Shown here: positions 9,359 to 17,032 of the stretch, piece by piece | Numbering within the stretch: the stretch's first letter is position 1 | How the letters are laid out: each line of letters starts with the position of its first letter | Source: UBA3537 sp038106885 | GTDB taxonomy: Bacteria > Bacteroidota > Bacteroidia > Flavobacteriales > Flavobacteriaceae | Assembly (NCBI GenBank): GCA_038106885.1 | Contig: JAYNFX010000030.1 | Coordinates: forward strand, 1-19,202 | Length of the DNA: 19,202 nt | Direction: 5' to 3' | Translations under genes and position numbers: made by a program | The notes under the pieces: model-generated | Databases searched by the model: none | Told to the model about the DNA's origin: nothing | The model's input: only the letters and a program-made list of their open reading frames with translations

Positions 9359-10674
9359 TATAAGTCGAATCCAATATTTACACCCAGTTTATTTGCTACT
9401 AATTTATTAATACGTTTTTTTAATTGAGGTATTTTAACACTTTCTAAAACATTGTTAGCAAAAGCATACATTAATAGTGCTTTAGCTTCTTTGGTTGGAA
9501 TACCACGAGTTCTTAGATAAAACATTGCATTTTCATCTAACTGACCAATTGTACATCCATGTGAACACTTTACATCGTCAGCAAATATTTCAAGCTGAGG
9601 TTTTGTATTTATGGCAGCTTTGTCGTTTACTAATAAATTATTATTAGCTTGAAAAGCATTTGTTTTTTGAGCTTCTTTTTCAACAATAACTTTTCCATTA
9701 AAAACTCCTACAGAATTATCACTAAAAATTCCTTTGTAGTCTTGATGACTTTGACAATTCGGTTCAATATGATGGACTAATGTGTTATGATCAACATGTT
9801 GTTTTTGACCAATAATTGTAACACCCTTTAGTGTGGATTCAATATTTTGACCATTTTGGTAGAAGTTGAGATTATTTCTAGTAAGCTTGCCACCAAAACT
9901 AAACGTATGAACAGAAACATTACTCTCAGTATGTTGATCAATAAATGTATTATCTATTAATGAAGCTTCACGCTTATCATTTTGTATTTTATATAGGTCA
10001 ATAATGGCTCTTTTGGCTGCAAAAATTTCTGTAACACTATTAGTTAATGTTGGGTTATCAGTTAAACTTTGATGACGTTCCATAATTTGAACATGAGAAT
10101 TTTCATCAACAATTATAAGATTGCGAGGCTGGAGAAGTAATGCAGGTTCCTTCCCAGTTGAAAAGTGTATAATTTGTATGGGTCTTTCAGAGACTTTATT
10201 TTTTTTTATATGAATAAAAGCACCCTCTGTGAAAAAGGCAGTATTTAGGGCATTTAAACCATTTTTTGGAGTTATTTTATTAAAATAATTTTCAATTACG
10301 GGTTGGTATTTTGATTGGCTTAAGGCAGCTGACATTAAGCACACATCAATTCCTTCATGGGTTGTTTGAGATAAGTGAGAGGCATATTTACCGTCAATAA
10401 AAACTATTTTATAGCTATCAATGTCGTGGATAAAATAGGGTTGAACATCACTGTACTCAATAGTACGTTCAATTTTAGGGAATAAGCTAAAATCTTGATT
10501 AATTATCTTTTTTAGAGATGTATATTTCCAATTTTCATTTTTTTTAGATGGAAATCCAGTTTTTTCAAAGTTCGTTATAGCTTCTCCGCGTAATTCATTT
10601 ACATATGAATTATCAGTAGAATATTGATTTTCAAATGCAATAAACGATGACAAAAGCTTTTCCTTGAGATCCAT
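9358..10674 (-). CDS. sufD: SufD, scaffold subunit of SufBCD
   Basis: SufD partners SufB and two SufC subunits in the cytoplasmic scaffold on which nascent Fe-S clusters form. The 438-aa product has the family's variable N-terminus with the NENWKYTSLKK motif (around 41-51) and the right-handed beta-helix core ending in KCSHGCTIGQLDENAMFYL. His372 in this motif lines up with His360 of E. coli SufD, needed for cluster assembly. The start ATG at 10672-10674 is 12 nt behind sufC, and the stop overlaps the sufS start by 1 nt. Sequence conservation is lower than in SufB, as usual for SufD. Confidence 0.95.
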   Translation of the reverse strand: MDLKEKLLSSFIAFENQYSTDNSYVNELRGEAITNFEKTGFPSKKNENWKYTSLKKIINQDFSLFPKIERTIEYSDVQPYFIHDIDSYKIVFIDGKYASHLSQTTHEGIDVCLMSAALSQSKYQPVIENYFNKITPKNGLNALNTAFFTEGAFIHIKKNKVSERPIQIIHFSTGKEPALLLQPRNLIIVDENSHVQIMERHQSLTDNPTLTNSVTEIFAAKRAIIDLYKIQNDKREASLIDNTFIDQHTESNVSVHTFSFGGKLTRNNLNFYQNGQNIESTLKGVTIIGQKQHVDHNTLVHHIEPNCQSHQDYKGIFSDNSVGVFNGKVIVEKEAQKTNAFQANNNLLVNDKAAINTKPQLEIFADDVKCSHGCTIGQLDENAMFYLRTRGIPTKEAKALLMYAFANNVLESVKIPQLKKRINKLVANKLGVNIGFDL

Positions 10675-10686
10675 ATTTTTTTTATT

Positions 10687-11445
10687 TTAAACGTTTTGGC
10701 TAGCTTCTTTTTTTATCCAATCGTATCCTTTTTCCTCGAGTTCAAATGCTAATTCCTTTCCACCAGATTTTACAATTTTGCCATCATATAATACGTGCAC
10801 AAAATCTGGTATTATGTAATCTAAAAGTCTCTGATAATGAGTAATTACTAGTGTTGCATTTTCACTGTTTTTTAGTTTATTAACTCCGTTGGCAACAATT
10901 CTTAGTGCATCTATGTCCAGACCAGAATCAGTTTCGTCAAGAATTGCAAGTTTTGGCTCTAACATTGCCATTTGAAAAATTTCATTTCTCTTTTTCTCTC
11001 CTCCAGAAAATCCTTCGTTTAATGATCTAGAAAGAAATTTTCGATCAATTTCTAACATCTCAGATTTTTCTCTTATTAACTTTAGCATTTTATTAGCTGG
11101 CATATCATCTAAACCTTTAGCTTTTCTAGTTTCATTTAAAGCTGTTTTTATGAAATTGGTTACAGAAACACCAGGAATTTCAACAGGGTATTGAAAGGAC
11201 AAAAAGAGACCTTTATGAGCTCTTTCATCAGCACTTAGTTCTGAAATTTCTTCACCGTTAAATATTATTTTACCTTGTCTAACCTCATACTCTTCTTTAC
11301 CTGCTATAACTGAAGCAAGCGTGCTTTTTCCTGAGCCGTTTGGGCCCATAATAGCGTGGACTTCCCCAGGATTTATTTCAAGATCAATTCCTTTAAGTAT
11401 AGATTTGTCTTCAACTCGAGCATGTAAATTACTTATTTTTAACAT
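10687..11445 (-). CDS. sufC: Fe-S cluster assembly ATPase SufC
   Basis: SufC is the soluble ABC-type ATPase of SufBCD; ATP binding dimerises it and reshapes SufB-SufD to expose the assembly site. The 252-aa product carries Walker A GPNGSGKST (34-42), Q-loop Gln85, the signature FSGGEKKR (146-153), Walker B LAILDE (166-171) followed by the SufC-type TDSGLD, and the switch His203. No membrane segments are present. The start ATG is 1 nt behind the stop of the small lipoprotein gene, so the two are almost certainly cotranscribed and possibly coupled. sufD follows after 12 nt. Confidence 0.98.
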   Translation of the reverse strand: MLKISNLHARVEDKSILKGIDLEINPGEVHAIMGPNGSGKSTLASVIAGKEEYEVRQGKIIFNGEEISELSADERAHKGLFLSFQYPVEIPGVSVTNFIKTALNETRKAKGLDDMPANKMLKLIREKSEMLEIDRKFLSRSLNEGFSGGEKKRNEIFQMAMLEPKLAILDETDSGLDIDALRIVANGVNKLKNSENATLVITHYQRLLDYIIPDFVHVLYDGKIVKSGGKELAFELEEKGYDWIKKEASQNV

Positions 11446-11446
11446 A

Positions 11447-11800
11447 TTAATTTTCTCCTAGTATTATTGTTTTTTGTTTTTCTTTTCTCAAGCTAACACT
11501 AATAATGCGGGTGATTTTAAATTTTTTATCCCAAAAAATTTTATCGTCATTCTTAGTTGAGATCTCACCAAGTAATTCTACTTTGATTTCGTCCGCTTCG
11601 CTAGCTTTTAGTTTTTTTGCTTTTTCAATAAGTTCATTCGCTTTTTTGTCAAGGAATACACCGTATATTTCATTGTTGGATTGCAATACAGCGGCATCTT
11701 CAAAATAGATGAAAGTTCCTCTAATATTAACCTCTGTATCAGATTTTTCATTACAAGAAAAAGCGATTAAAAAAAGACTTAGAAATATTACTTTGTTCAT
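11447..11800 (-). CDS. Small lipoprotein inserted between sufB and sufC (possible NlpE-type OB fold)
   Basis: The 117-aa product starts with a clear lipoprotein signal (MNKVIFLSLFLIAFSC, lipid Cys16) followed by polar and acidic residues NEKSDTE, so it should end up on the periplasmic or outer side. The mature part, about 100 aa, opens with RGTFIYFEDAAVL and later has EIKVELLGEIS and FKITRIISV. This Gly-x-Tyr-x-x-Asp-Ala start and later Gly-rich strand resemble the OB-fold domain at the C-terminus of NlpE-like lipoproteins, but the match is by eye and weak. It is 11 nt behind sufB and 1 nt before sufC, so it is tightly locked into a cytoplasmic pathway operon. No cysteines other than the lipid one are available for cluster binding. 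Confidence 0.85.
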   Translation of the reverse strand: MNKVIFLSLFLIAFSCNEKSDTEVNIRGTFIYFEDAAVLQSNNEIYGVFLDKKANELIEKAKKLKASEADEIKVELLGEISTKNDDKIFWDKKFKITRIISVSLRKEKQKTIILGEN

Positions 11801-11811
11801 ATTATTTTTAA

Positions 11812-13260
11812 TTAACCCACAGACCCCTCAAGACTAATTTCAAGTAGTTTTTGTGCTTCTACAGCAAATTCCATCGGGAGTTTGTTCAACACATCTTTAC
11901 TGAACCCGTTTACAATTAGTGCAATTGCTTTTTCGGTTTCAATTCCTCTTTGATTACAATAGAATATTTGATCTTCACCAATTTTACTTGTTGTAGCTTC
12001 GTGCTCAATTTGTGCGCTTTTATTTTTAACTTCTATATATGGAAATGTATGAGCTCCACATTCGTTGCCCATTAGTAGACTGTCACATTGTGAAAAGTTT
12101 CTAGCATTATTTGCTCTGGCGCTTACTTGAACTAGTCCTCGATAACTATTTTGAGATTTTCCAGCAGAAATTCCTTTACTAATGATTGTTGATTTTGTGT
12201 TTTTCCCCAAATGAACCATTTTAGTGCCAGTATCAGCTTGCTGGTAATTGTTTGTAACAGCTATTGAGTAAAATTCACCAACAGAATTATCTCCTTTTAG
12301 AATACATGAAGGGTATTTCCAGGTTACAGCACTTCCAGTTTCAACTTGAGTCCATGAAATTTTTGCATTCTTTTCGCAAATTCCACGTTTAGTGACAAAA
12401 TTGTATACACCACCTTTGCCATTTGCATCACCTGGATACCAGTTTTGAACAGTTGAATACTTAATTTCAGCATCATCTAGCGCAATAAGCTCAACAACAG
12501 CAGCGTGCAGCTGGTTTTCATCACGGCTAGGAGCAGTACACCCCTCCAAATAGCTTACATAGCTTTTTTCGTCAGCTATAAGTAGTGTGCGTTCAAACTG
12601 ACCAGTTCCAGCTTGGTTTATACGGAAATAAGTAGATAATTCCATAGGACATCTTACCCCTTTTGGAATGTAGCAAAAGCTTCCATCACTGAACACAGCA
12701 CTGTTAAGGGCAGCGTAATAATTATCGGTTTTTGGAACTACAGTTCCAATATATTTTTTTACAAGTTCAGGATATTCTTTAATAGCCTGAGATATACTCA
12801 TGAAAATAATTCCTTTTTCCATGAGTGTTTTTTTAAATGTTGTGGCTACTGAAACGGAGTCAACAACAACATCCATAGCTACACCAGCTAACTTTTTTTG
12901 TTCGTCTAAAGAAATTCCAAGTTTTTCAAAAGTTGCTAAAAGCTCTGGATCAACTTCATCAAGTGAGTCGTATTTTGGTTTTTTGTTAGGAGCTGAGTAA
13001 TATGAAATTGAACTAAAATCAGGTTTTTCGTACGATACATTTGCCCAATCTGGCTCTTTCATTTTTTTCCAAATTCTAAAAGCATCCAATCGCCATTCTG
13101 TCATCCACTCAGGCTCTTCTTTTTTTTGTGAAATTGCTTTTACAATAGATTCATCTAAACCAACAGGAAAAGTATCAGAGTCAATATCAGTGTAAAACCC
13201 ATATTCATACTGCTTGGTTTTTAATTCTTCTCTTAAGTCGTCCTCAGTGTATTTATTCAT
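11812..13260 (-). CDS. sufB: SufB, central Fe-S scaffold subunit
   Basis: SufB receives sulfur from SufE and builds the cluster with SufD and SufC. The 482-aa product is highly conserved: PKTDNYYAALNSAVFSDGSF (~176-195), LEGCTAPSRDE (~239-249, its Cys matching the sulfur-entry Cys of E. coli SufB), then NFSQCDSLLMGNECGAHTFP, where Cys392 corresponds to E. coli Cys405 counting from the C-terminus, and the EHE triad at 419-421 corresponding to E. coli residues 432-434. The C-terminus EFAVEAQKLLEISLEGSVG is the standard SufB end. It follows sufA by 15 nt. The start MNKYTEDDLREE gives a normal N-terminus. Confidence 0.98.
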   Translation of the reverse strand: MNKYTEDDLREELKTKQYEYGFYTDIDSDTFPVGLDESIVKAISQKKEEPEWMTEWRLDAFRIWKKMKEPDWANVSYEKPDFSSISYYSAPNKKPKYDSLDEVDPELLATFEKLGISLDEQKKLAGVAMDVVVDSVSVATTFKKTLMEKGIIFMSISQAIKEYPELVKKYIGTVVPKTDNYYAALNSAVFSDGSFCYIPKGVRCPMELSTYFRINQAGTGQFERTLLIADEKSYVSYLEGCTAPSRDENQLHAAVVELIALDDAEIKYSTVQNWYPGDANGKGGVYNFVTKRGICEKNAKISWTQVETGSAVTWKYPSCILKGDNSVGEFYSIAVTNNYQQADTGTKMVHLGKNTKSTIISKGISAGKSQNSYRGLVQVSARANNARNFSQCDSLLMGNECGAHTFPYIEVKNKSAQIEHEATTSKIGEDQIFYCNQRGIETEKAIALIVNGFSKDVLNKLPMEFAVEAQKLLEISLEGSVG

Positions 13261-13275
13261 ACTTTAAATTTATTT

Positions 13276-13605
13276 CTATAATGAAAATGATTCACCGCAA
13301 CCACAAGTTCTTGTAGCATTTGGATTATTAAACACAAAACCATTACCATTTAGTCCTCCAGAATAATCAAGAGTTGTTCCGATTAAATATAGATAGCTTT
13401 TTGAGTCCACAACAATTTTTACTCCGTTATTTTCAAATAATTTATCACTTTTATTTCGATTTTTATCAAACTCAAGTTCGTATGATAGACCAGAACAACC
13501 ACCACTTTTAACTCCCACACGAATAAAGTCAGTTGATGGATTAAACCCATCTTCAATCATAAGTGTTTCAACTTTTTGTTTTGCAATATTACTTACATTG
13601 ATCAT
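13276..13605 (-). CDS. sufA: A-type Fe-S carrier (SufA/IscA/HesB family), first gene of the SUF operon
   Basis: A-type carriers bind a Fe-S cluster or iron and deliver it to client proteins. The 109-aa product has the three family cysteines: GGCSGLSYE (Cys37) and TCGCGESF (Cys101, Cys103), with normal spacing. I chose the ATG at 13603-13605 (MINVSNIAKQ), because the longest frame adds 12 residues not typical of the family and would start inside the promoter region. It leads the operon, 15 nt before sufB, and a -7-like box lies about 34 bp upstream. The symbol is by context: from sequence alone SufA, IscA and ErpA are hard to tell apart. Confidence 0.93.
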   Translation of the reverse strand: MINVSNIAKQKVETLMIEDGFNPSTDFIRVGVKSGGCSGLSYELEFDKNRNKSDKLFENNGVKIVVDSKSYLYLIGTTLDYSGGLNGNGFVFNNPNATRTCGCGESFSL

Positions 13606-13638
13606 AATTAGTACTATATGTAAATTTAAAACGTCTGA

Positions 13639-13646
13639 CAAATATA
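13639..13646 (-). promoter_or_regulatory. Probable -7 element for the SUF operon
   Basis: On the minus strand the octamer reads TATATTTG, matching TAnnTTTG, 33 bp upstream of the chosen sufA start, which predicts a leader of roughly 25-30 nt. The 108-bp region between the di-heme gene stop and sufA is the only sizeable gap before this ten-gene operon. A -33 TTG candidate (13673-13675) has a spacing of 26 bp, longer than usual. No clear inverted-repeat operator was seen. Confidence 0.45.
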
Positions 13647-13713
13647 CAACATAACCCTAAATGTTAGTATTTCAATGTATTATATTACTATATGTAATCA
13701 TCAATTTTAATTA

Positions 13714-14784
13714 TTATTGATTAAAATCAGGATTAGAAATAAAATCATAGTCCGATAGAGTTAAAAGAAATGCTTTAAGATTTGCTTTTTCTTCAAAGCT
13801 CAATTGTACCCCACCTTGTAAAACCATTTTCATAAGTGGATCAATTGTGTGTGAGTCTTCTAGTCCCTCGCTGTAATGGTTAATTACCTCATCAATTGTA
13901 CTAAATCTTCCATCATGCATGTAAGGAGCTGTAAATGCTAAATTTCTTAAGCTTGGAGTTTTAAATTTACCATTGTCATTTGGATTACCGGTTACAGCAC
14001 CCAGACCTAAATCTGAAAAATTATTATCTAATCCATTGTTATGAAATTTGTTGTCTGTCCACAATGGATTGTTTTCATTACCATGGCAATGAAAGCAATC
14101 TCCTCGATCTTCATCCATAAAAATATTAAATCCTTCCTCTTCTTGTATTGTTAATGTGGTTTCCCCAAGAAGATATTTATCAAATTTTGAGTTTGCAGAT
14201 ATAATTGTTCTCTCATATTGAGCAATTGCCTTTCCAATTAGAACAGAATCTATTATTTCCGTTCCAAATGCTTTTAAAAACATTTCTGGGTATTCGCTAT
14301 CAATTTGAAGTTCATTAACTAAATTAGCTACAGTGTTGTGCATTTCAATTGGGTTAGTGATTGGATCTAACACTTGACGCTCAAGGCTTAGTTCGCGGCC
14401 GTCCCAAAAAAAGCGATCATCATAATTCCAAGCTAAGTTAAATAGAGGCATTGAATTTCTTGTACCTTGAATATTATCAATCCCTATGCTATATTGCCTT
14501 GCGTCAGTAAACGAATTTGATGGGTTATGACAGTCTGCACAAGATTGGCTGCCATTTGCGGATAACTTTTTGTCAAAGAAAAGTTTTTTTCCTAATTCAA
14601 TTCCCTCTTCTGTAAGTGGATTGTTTGATGGAATTACGGGTGGCAGTATTCTGTCTTGAAAGACATCAGGAATGTTTAAATTTACTGGGATAGGAGTGTA
14701 ACTTGTTTCGCTTTCTAATTTCTCAGATGAGCATGATAAGAAAATTATTAGGCAAATTAATAAATATGATGGTAAATTATTCAA
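13714..14784 (-). CDS. MauG/MbnH-type di-heme cytochrome c peroxidase family lipoprotein
   Basis: The family uses two c-type hemes to reduce peroxide or, in MauG and MbnH, to oxidise residues of a partner protein. The 356-aa product has a lipoprotein signal (LICLIIFLSC, Cys18), heme motifs CADCH (82-86) and CFHCH (230-234), FFWDGRE (125-131), TPSLRNLAFTAPYMHDGRF (276-294) and HYSEG (303-307). By eye, Tyr304 falls where MauG has its Tyr heme ligand and classical peroxidases have Met. Translation must begin at TTG (14782-14784): the frame has a stop just upstream and no ATG before the signal. This start overlaps the MbnP-like gene by 8 nt (TTGAATAA), so coupled translation is likely. It ends with tandem TAA codons and closes the operon. 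Whether it is a plain peroxidase or an MbnH-like modifying enzyme is undecided; its partner gene favours the latter. Confidence 0.9.
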   Translation of the reverse strand: MNNLPSYLLICLIIFLSCSSEKLESETSYTPIPVNLNIPDVFQDRILPPVIPSNNPLTEEGIELGKKLFFDKKLSANGSQSCADCHNPSNSFTDARQYSIGIDNIQGTRNSMPLFNLAWNYDDRFFWDGRELSLERQVLDPITNPIEMHNTVANLVNELQIDSEYPEMFLKAFGTEIIDSVLIGKAIAQYERTIISANSKFDKYLLGETTLTIQEEEGFNIFMDEDRGDCFHCHGNENNPLWTDNKFHNNGLDNNFSDLGLGAVTGNPNDNGKFKTPSLRNLAFTAPYMHDGRFSTIDEVINHYSEGLEDSHTIDPLMKMVLQGGVQLSFEEKANLKAFLLTLSDYDFISNPDFNQ

Positions 14785-15687
14785 TAGATTCTATATTAAA
14801 AACATTTTGGCCGTTTTGATACATAAAAATTTGAGCATCACTATTGGCCATTAGCATTTGATTTAGTTCATTAAGATCCCATGTGTAAGGGGTGTCAAAC
14901 CAATTTGAAATATTCATTGATATTGTAATTTCACAATCTTTTTGGATGTTCACAGGCCCTAAATCTACTTTAAAAAATGTTTCTTGTGGAAATGTTGGGT
15001 TTGACCCTGGATTATCAACCGCACGAATTGCGTGATAGTTATAACCAGATTCATTTCCATTGTTTGAAATATATTTCCCATCCAATTGCATGTAATGATA
15101 TCCTCCTCCTAACATGATTGGTACGTTCCAATTAGCAGTATTAAGATCCGTGTAAGCTCCATCTATATTATATTCGTCTATAAACCCAAAAACAAAAGAA
15201 ATGTTAGTATATAAACCGCTTTTTACAGTTTGGCTCGATTCAAAACTTAATGAACTATGTTCTTCCAAATCTAACAAGTTATAATCACTTAAATTATACG
15301 ACTCTCCAGCGCTGTTGGTAATTTGAATATCAGATATTAAATATCGTAATCTTTCAATACTCAACATATTACCAAAGTTATTTTGAAACTNNNNNNNNNN
15401 NNNNNNNNNNNNNNNNNNNNNNNNNNNNNNNNNNNNNNNNNNNNNNNNNNNNNNNNNNNNNNNNNNNNNNNNNNNNNNNNNNNNNNNNNNATTAAATATC
15501 GTAATCTTTCAATACTCAACATATTACCAAAGTTATTTTGAAACTGAATGGAATAAAAATCATCTGAATTTACAGTTGTTTCATTCCATTTGTGATTGAA
15601 TTTAAAATTAATAAATGTATCATCATTATCATTTTCAGAGCATGAATACAGTATTAATAGGGTCAAGAATATAAGTTTTCCTTTCAT
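14777..15687 (-). CDS. MbnP-like lipoprotein (split only by assembly gap)
   Basis: The reading frame is interrupted by 100 Ns flanked by exact 55-bp duplicates; dropping 155 bp gives one continuous 251-aa frame from ATG 15685-15687 to TAA 14777-14779. It has a lipoprotein signal (LIFLTLLILYSC, Cys16) followed by an acidic stretch SENDNDD. Features I associate with the MbnP family are FKFNHKW (28-34), the strand ERLRYLISDIQI (60-71), WNVP followed by GGGYHYMQLDGKY (142-154) and the late FFKVDLG (186-192). Methanotroph MbnP binds copper through a site needing a kynurenine made from Trp by the neighbouring MbnH; Trp34, 135, 211 and 218 are candidates here, Trp135 being closest to the GYHYM motif. 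It overlaps the upstream gene by 4 nt (ATGA) and the di-heme gene by 8 nt. The metal and the modification are inferred from family only. Confidence 0.85.
15336..15545. other. Assembly gap (100 N) flanked by exact 55-bp duplicates
   Basis: Ns occupy 15391-15490. Bases 15336-15390 equal 15491-15545 over 55 bp. Removing one copy and the Ns restores the MbnP-like frame. The same overlap length and gap size as at 1990-2199 indicate one systematic cause, an unmerged k-mer-sized contig overlap. Confidence 0.93.
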
Positions 15688-17003
15688 GGATTTAATCGAA
15701 TTAAAAGTAAGTCTGTAAAACCTTTATTTTCTGAAATATCTAAATCAGAGCTACTAGTATTTCCAACAGCAACTATTGATCCGTCTAGAAGCTGAGTTGA
15801 ATCCATTAACAAATCAATATTACTTCCACCAATTGATGTTTGCCATTCTAATATTCCATCTTGATTTATTTTGAAAATCCATCCATCATTTTGGCCATTA
15901 TTTTTAGTTAAGTCATTATTATCACTCCTAGAATTACCAGCAATAACAAAGCCATTATCTGTAGTTTGATGGATAGATCTTGCTGCCTCAAAACTATTTC
16001 CACCGTATGTCTTCTCCCATAGTATTTCTCCATTTGGGGTTATTTTTAAAATCCAAATATCTGCAGCGCCATTATTTAAACTGATATCAATATTATTGCT
16101 TCTTGTATTCCCACAAACTATAAAATTACCATCAGTTGTTGATGTAATATCTAATGCCTCATCAATTTCACTTCCGCCATAGGATTTTTCCCATATTAAA
16201 TTTCCTTCTGAAGAGATTTTAATTATCCAAAAATCATATGTTCCTTTATTATTGCTTATGTCAATATCATTACTATCAGATGAACCAATAATTATATAAT
16301 CACCCCCTTGAGTTTGGCAAGCAGCATAGCTGGTATCAGTAAAATTACCACCATAATATCGACTCCACTCAAGTACCCCATTTGCATCAAGTTTTACAGC
16401 CCAGTAGTCCCCTCCAGCATGTCTGTAAGAACTAATTCTATTGTTGCCTTCGCCATTCGATGCAGTGACATCAATTACACCTAATAATAAGTATCCGTTA
16501 TCAATTGTTTGAATTACAGAATAACCATTATCTGAACCACTATAACCAAGAGATTTTTCCCAGATTATTGCTCCAGAATTTGAGATTTTTGCTATCCAAA
16601 AATCATTAGAACCAGCATTTGTACTTATATCACCGTCAGTACTCTTACTACTTCCAAAAATTACCATATTGTTATCATTAGATAATATTATATCATATCC
16701 ACGATCGTCACTAGATCCTCCATAAACCTTTTGCCATTCTTGCTCTCCATTAAAATTGTATTTTATTAACCAAAAGTCATATGAGATATTATTTTTGTTT
16801 AAAAGATCACCGTCCATACTTTGGCTGTAGCCCAAAACAGCGAAGCCTCCATCACTTGTGGCAATAACAGATTGTCCACTTTCATTTTTTGCACCACCTA
16901 ATGTAGAAATCTCATGAATAGAAACATTTTGATTTGTGGTAATAGAGTCATCAGATTCACAACAAAACAGAAGTGTAATGACAATAAAAAAATGTAATTT
17001 CAT
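15684..17003 (-). CDS. Lipoprotein predicted to fold as a seven-bladed beta-propeller
   Basis: Starting at ATG 17001-17003 (MKLHFFIVITLLFCCESDD) the product is 439 aa with a lipoprotein-like signal (Cys14 or Cys15) and acidic residues after it. The rest is seven tandem units at about 29-90, 91-148, 149-213, 214-271, 272-329, 330-387 and 388-439, most exactly 58 aa. Each has YGGS, a DNGF strand, a GxSxS turn, a (D/N)x(D/N)-type loop, DFWIxKI and GxxxW. The first unit supplies strands that the last lacks, as in ring closure of a propeller. Unit 3 has a 7-residue insertion with Tyr, Arg and His (NRISSYRHAGGD). No catalytic motif; a protein-binding platform is plausible. A start six codons upstream is possible but weakens the signal peptide. 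It overlaps the MbnP-like gene by 4 nt and lies 29 nt behind the choice-of-anchor B gene. Confidence 0.85.
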   Translation of the reverse strand: MKLHFFIVITLLFCCESDDSITTNQNVSIHEISTLGGAKNESGQSVIATSDGGFAVLGYSQSMDGDLLNKNNISYDFWLIKYNFNGEQEWQKVYGGSSDDRGYDIILSNDNNMVIFGSSKSTDGDISTNAGSNDFWIAKISNSGAIIWEKSLGYSGSDNGYSVIQTIDNGYLLLGVIDVTASNGEGNNRISSYRHAGGDYWAVKLDANGVLEWSRYYGGNFTDTSYAACQTQGGDYIIIGSSDSNDIDISNNKGTYDFWIIKISSEGNLIWEKSYGGSEIDEALDITSTTDGNFIVCGNTRSNNIDISLNNGAADIWILKITPNGEILWEKTYGGNSFEAARSIHQTTDNGFVIAGNSRSDNNDLTKNNGQNDGWIFKINQDGILEWQTSIGGSNIDLLMDSTQLLDGSIVAVGNTSSSDLDISENKGFTDLLLIRLNP

Positions 17004-17032
17004 GTGATACGATTTTCCCATAAAATTATTAA

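Noticed and set aside
13612..13697. The 12-mer TACTATATGTAA occurs twice around the SUF operon promoter (13612-13623 and 13686-13697).
   Set aside because: Short and entirely AT-biased; could be chance, and one copy lies downstream of the predicted -7 box. Not enough to call an operator.
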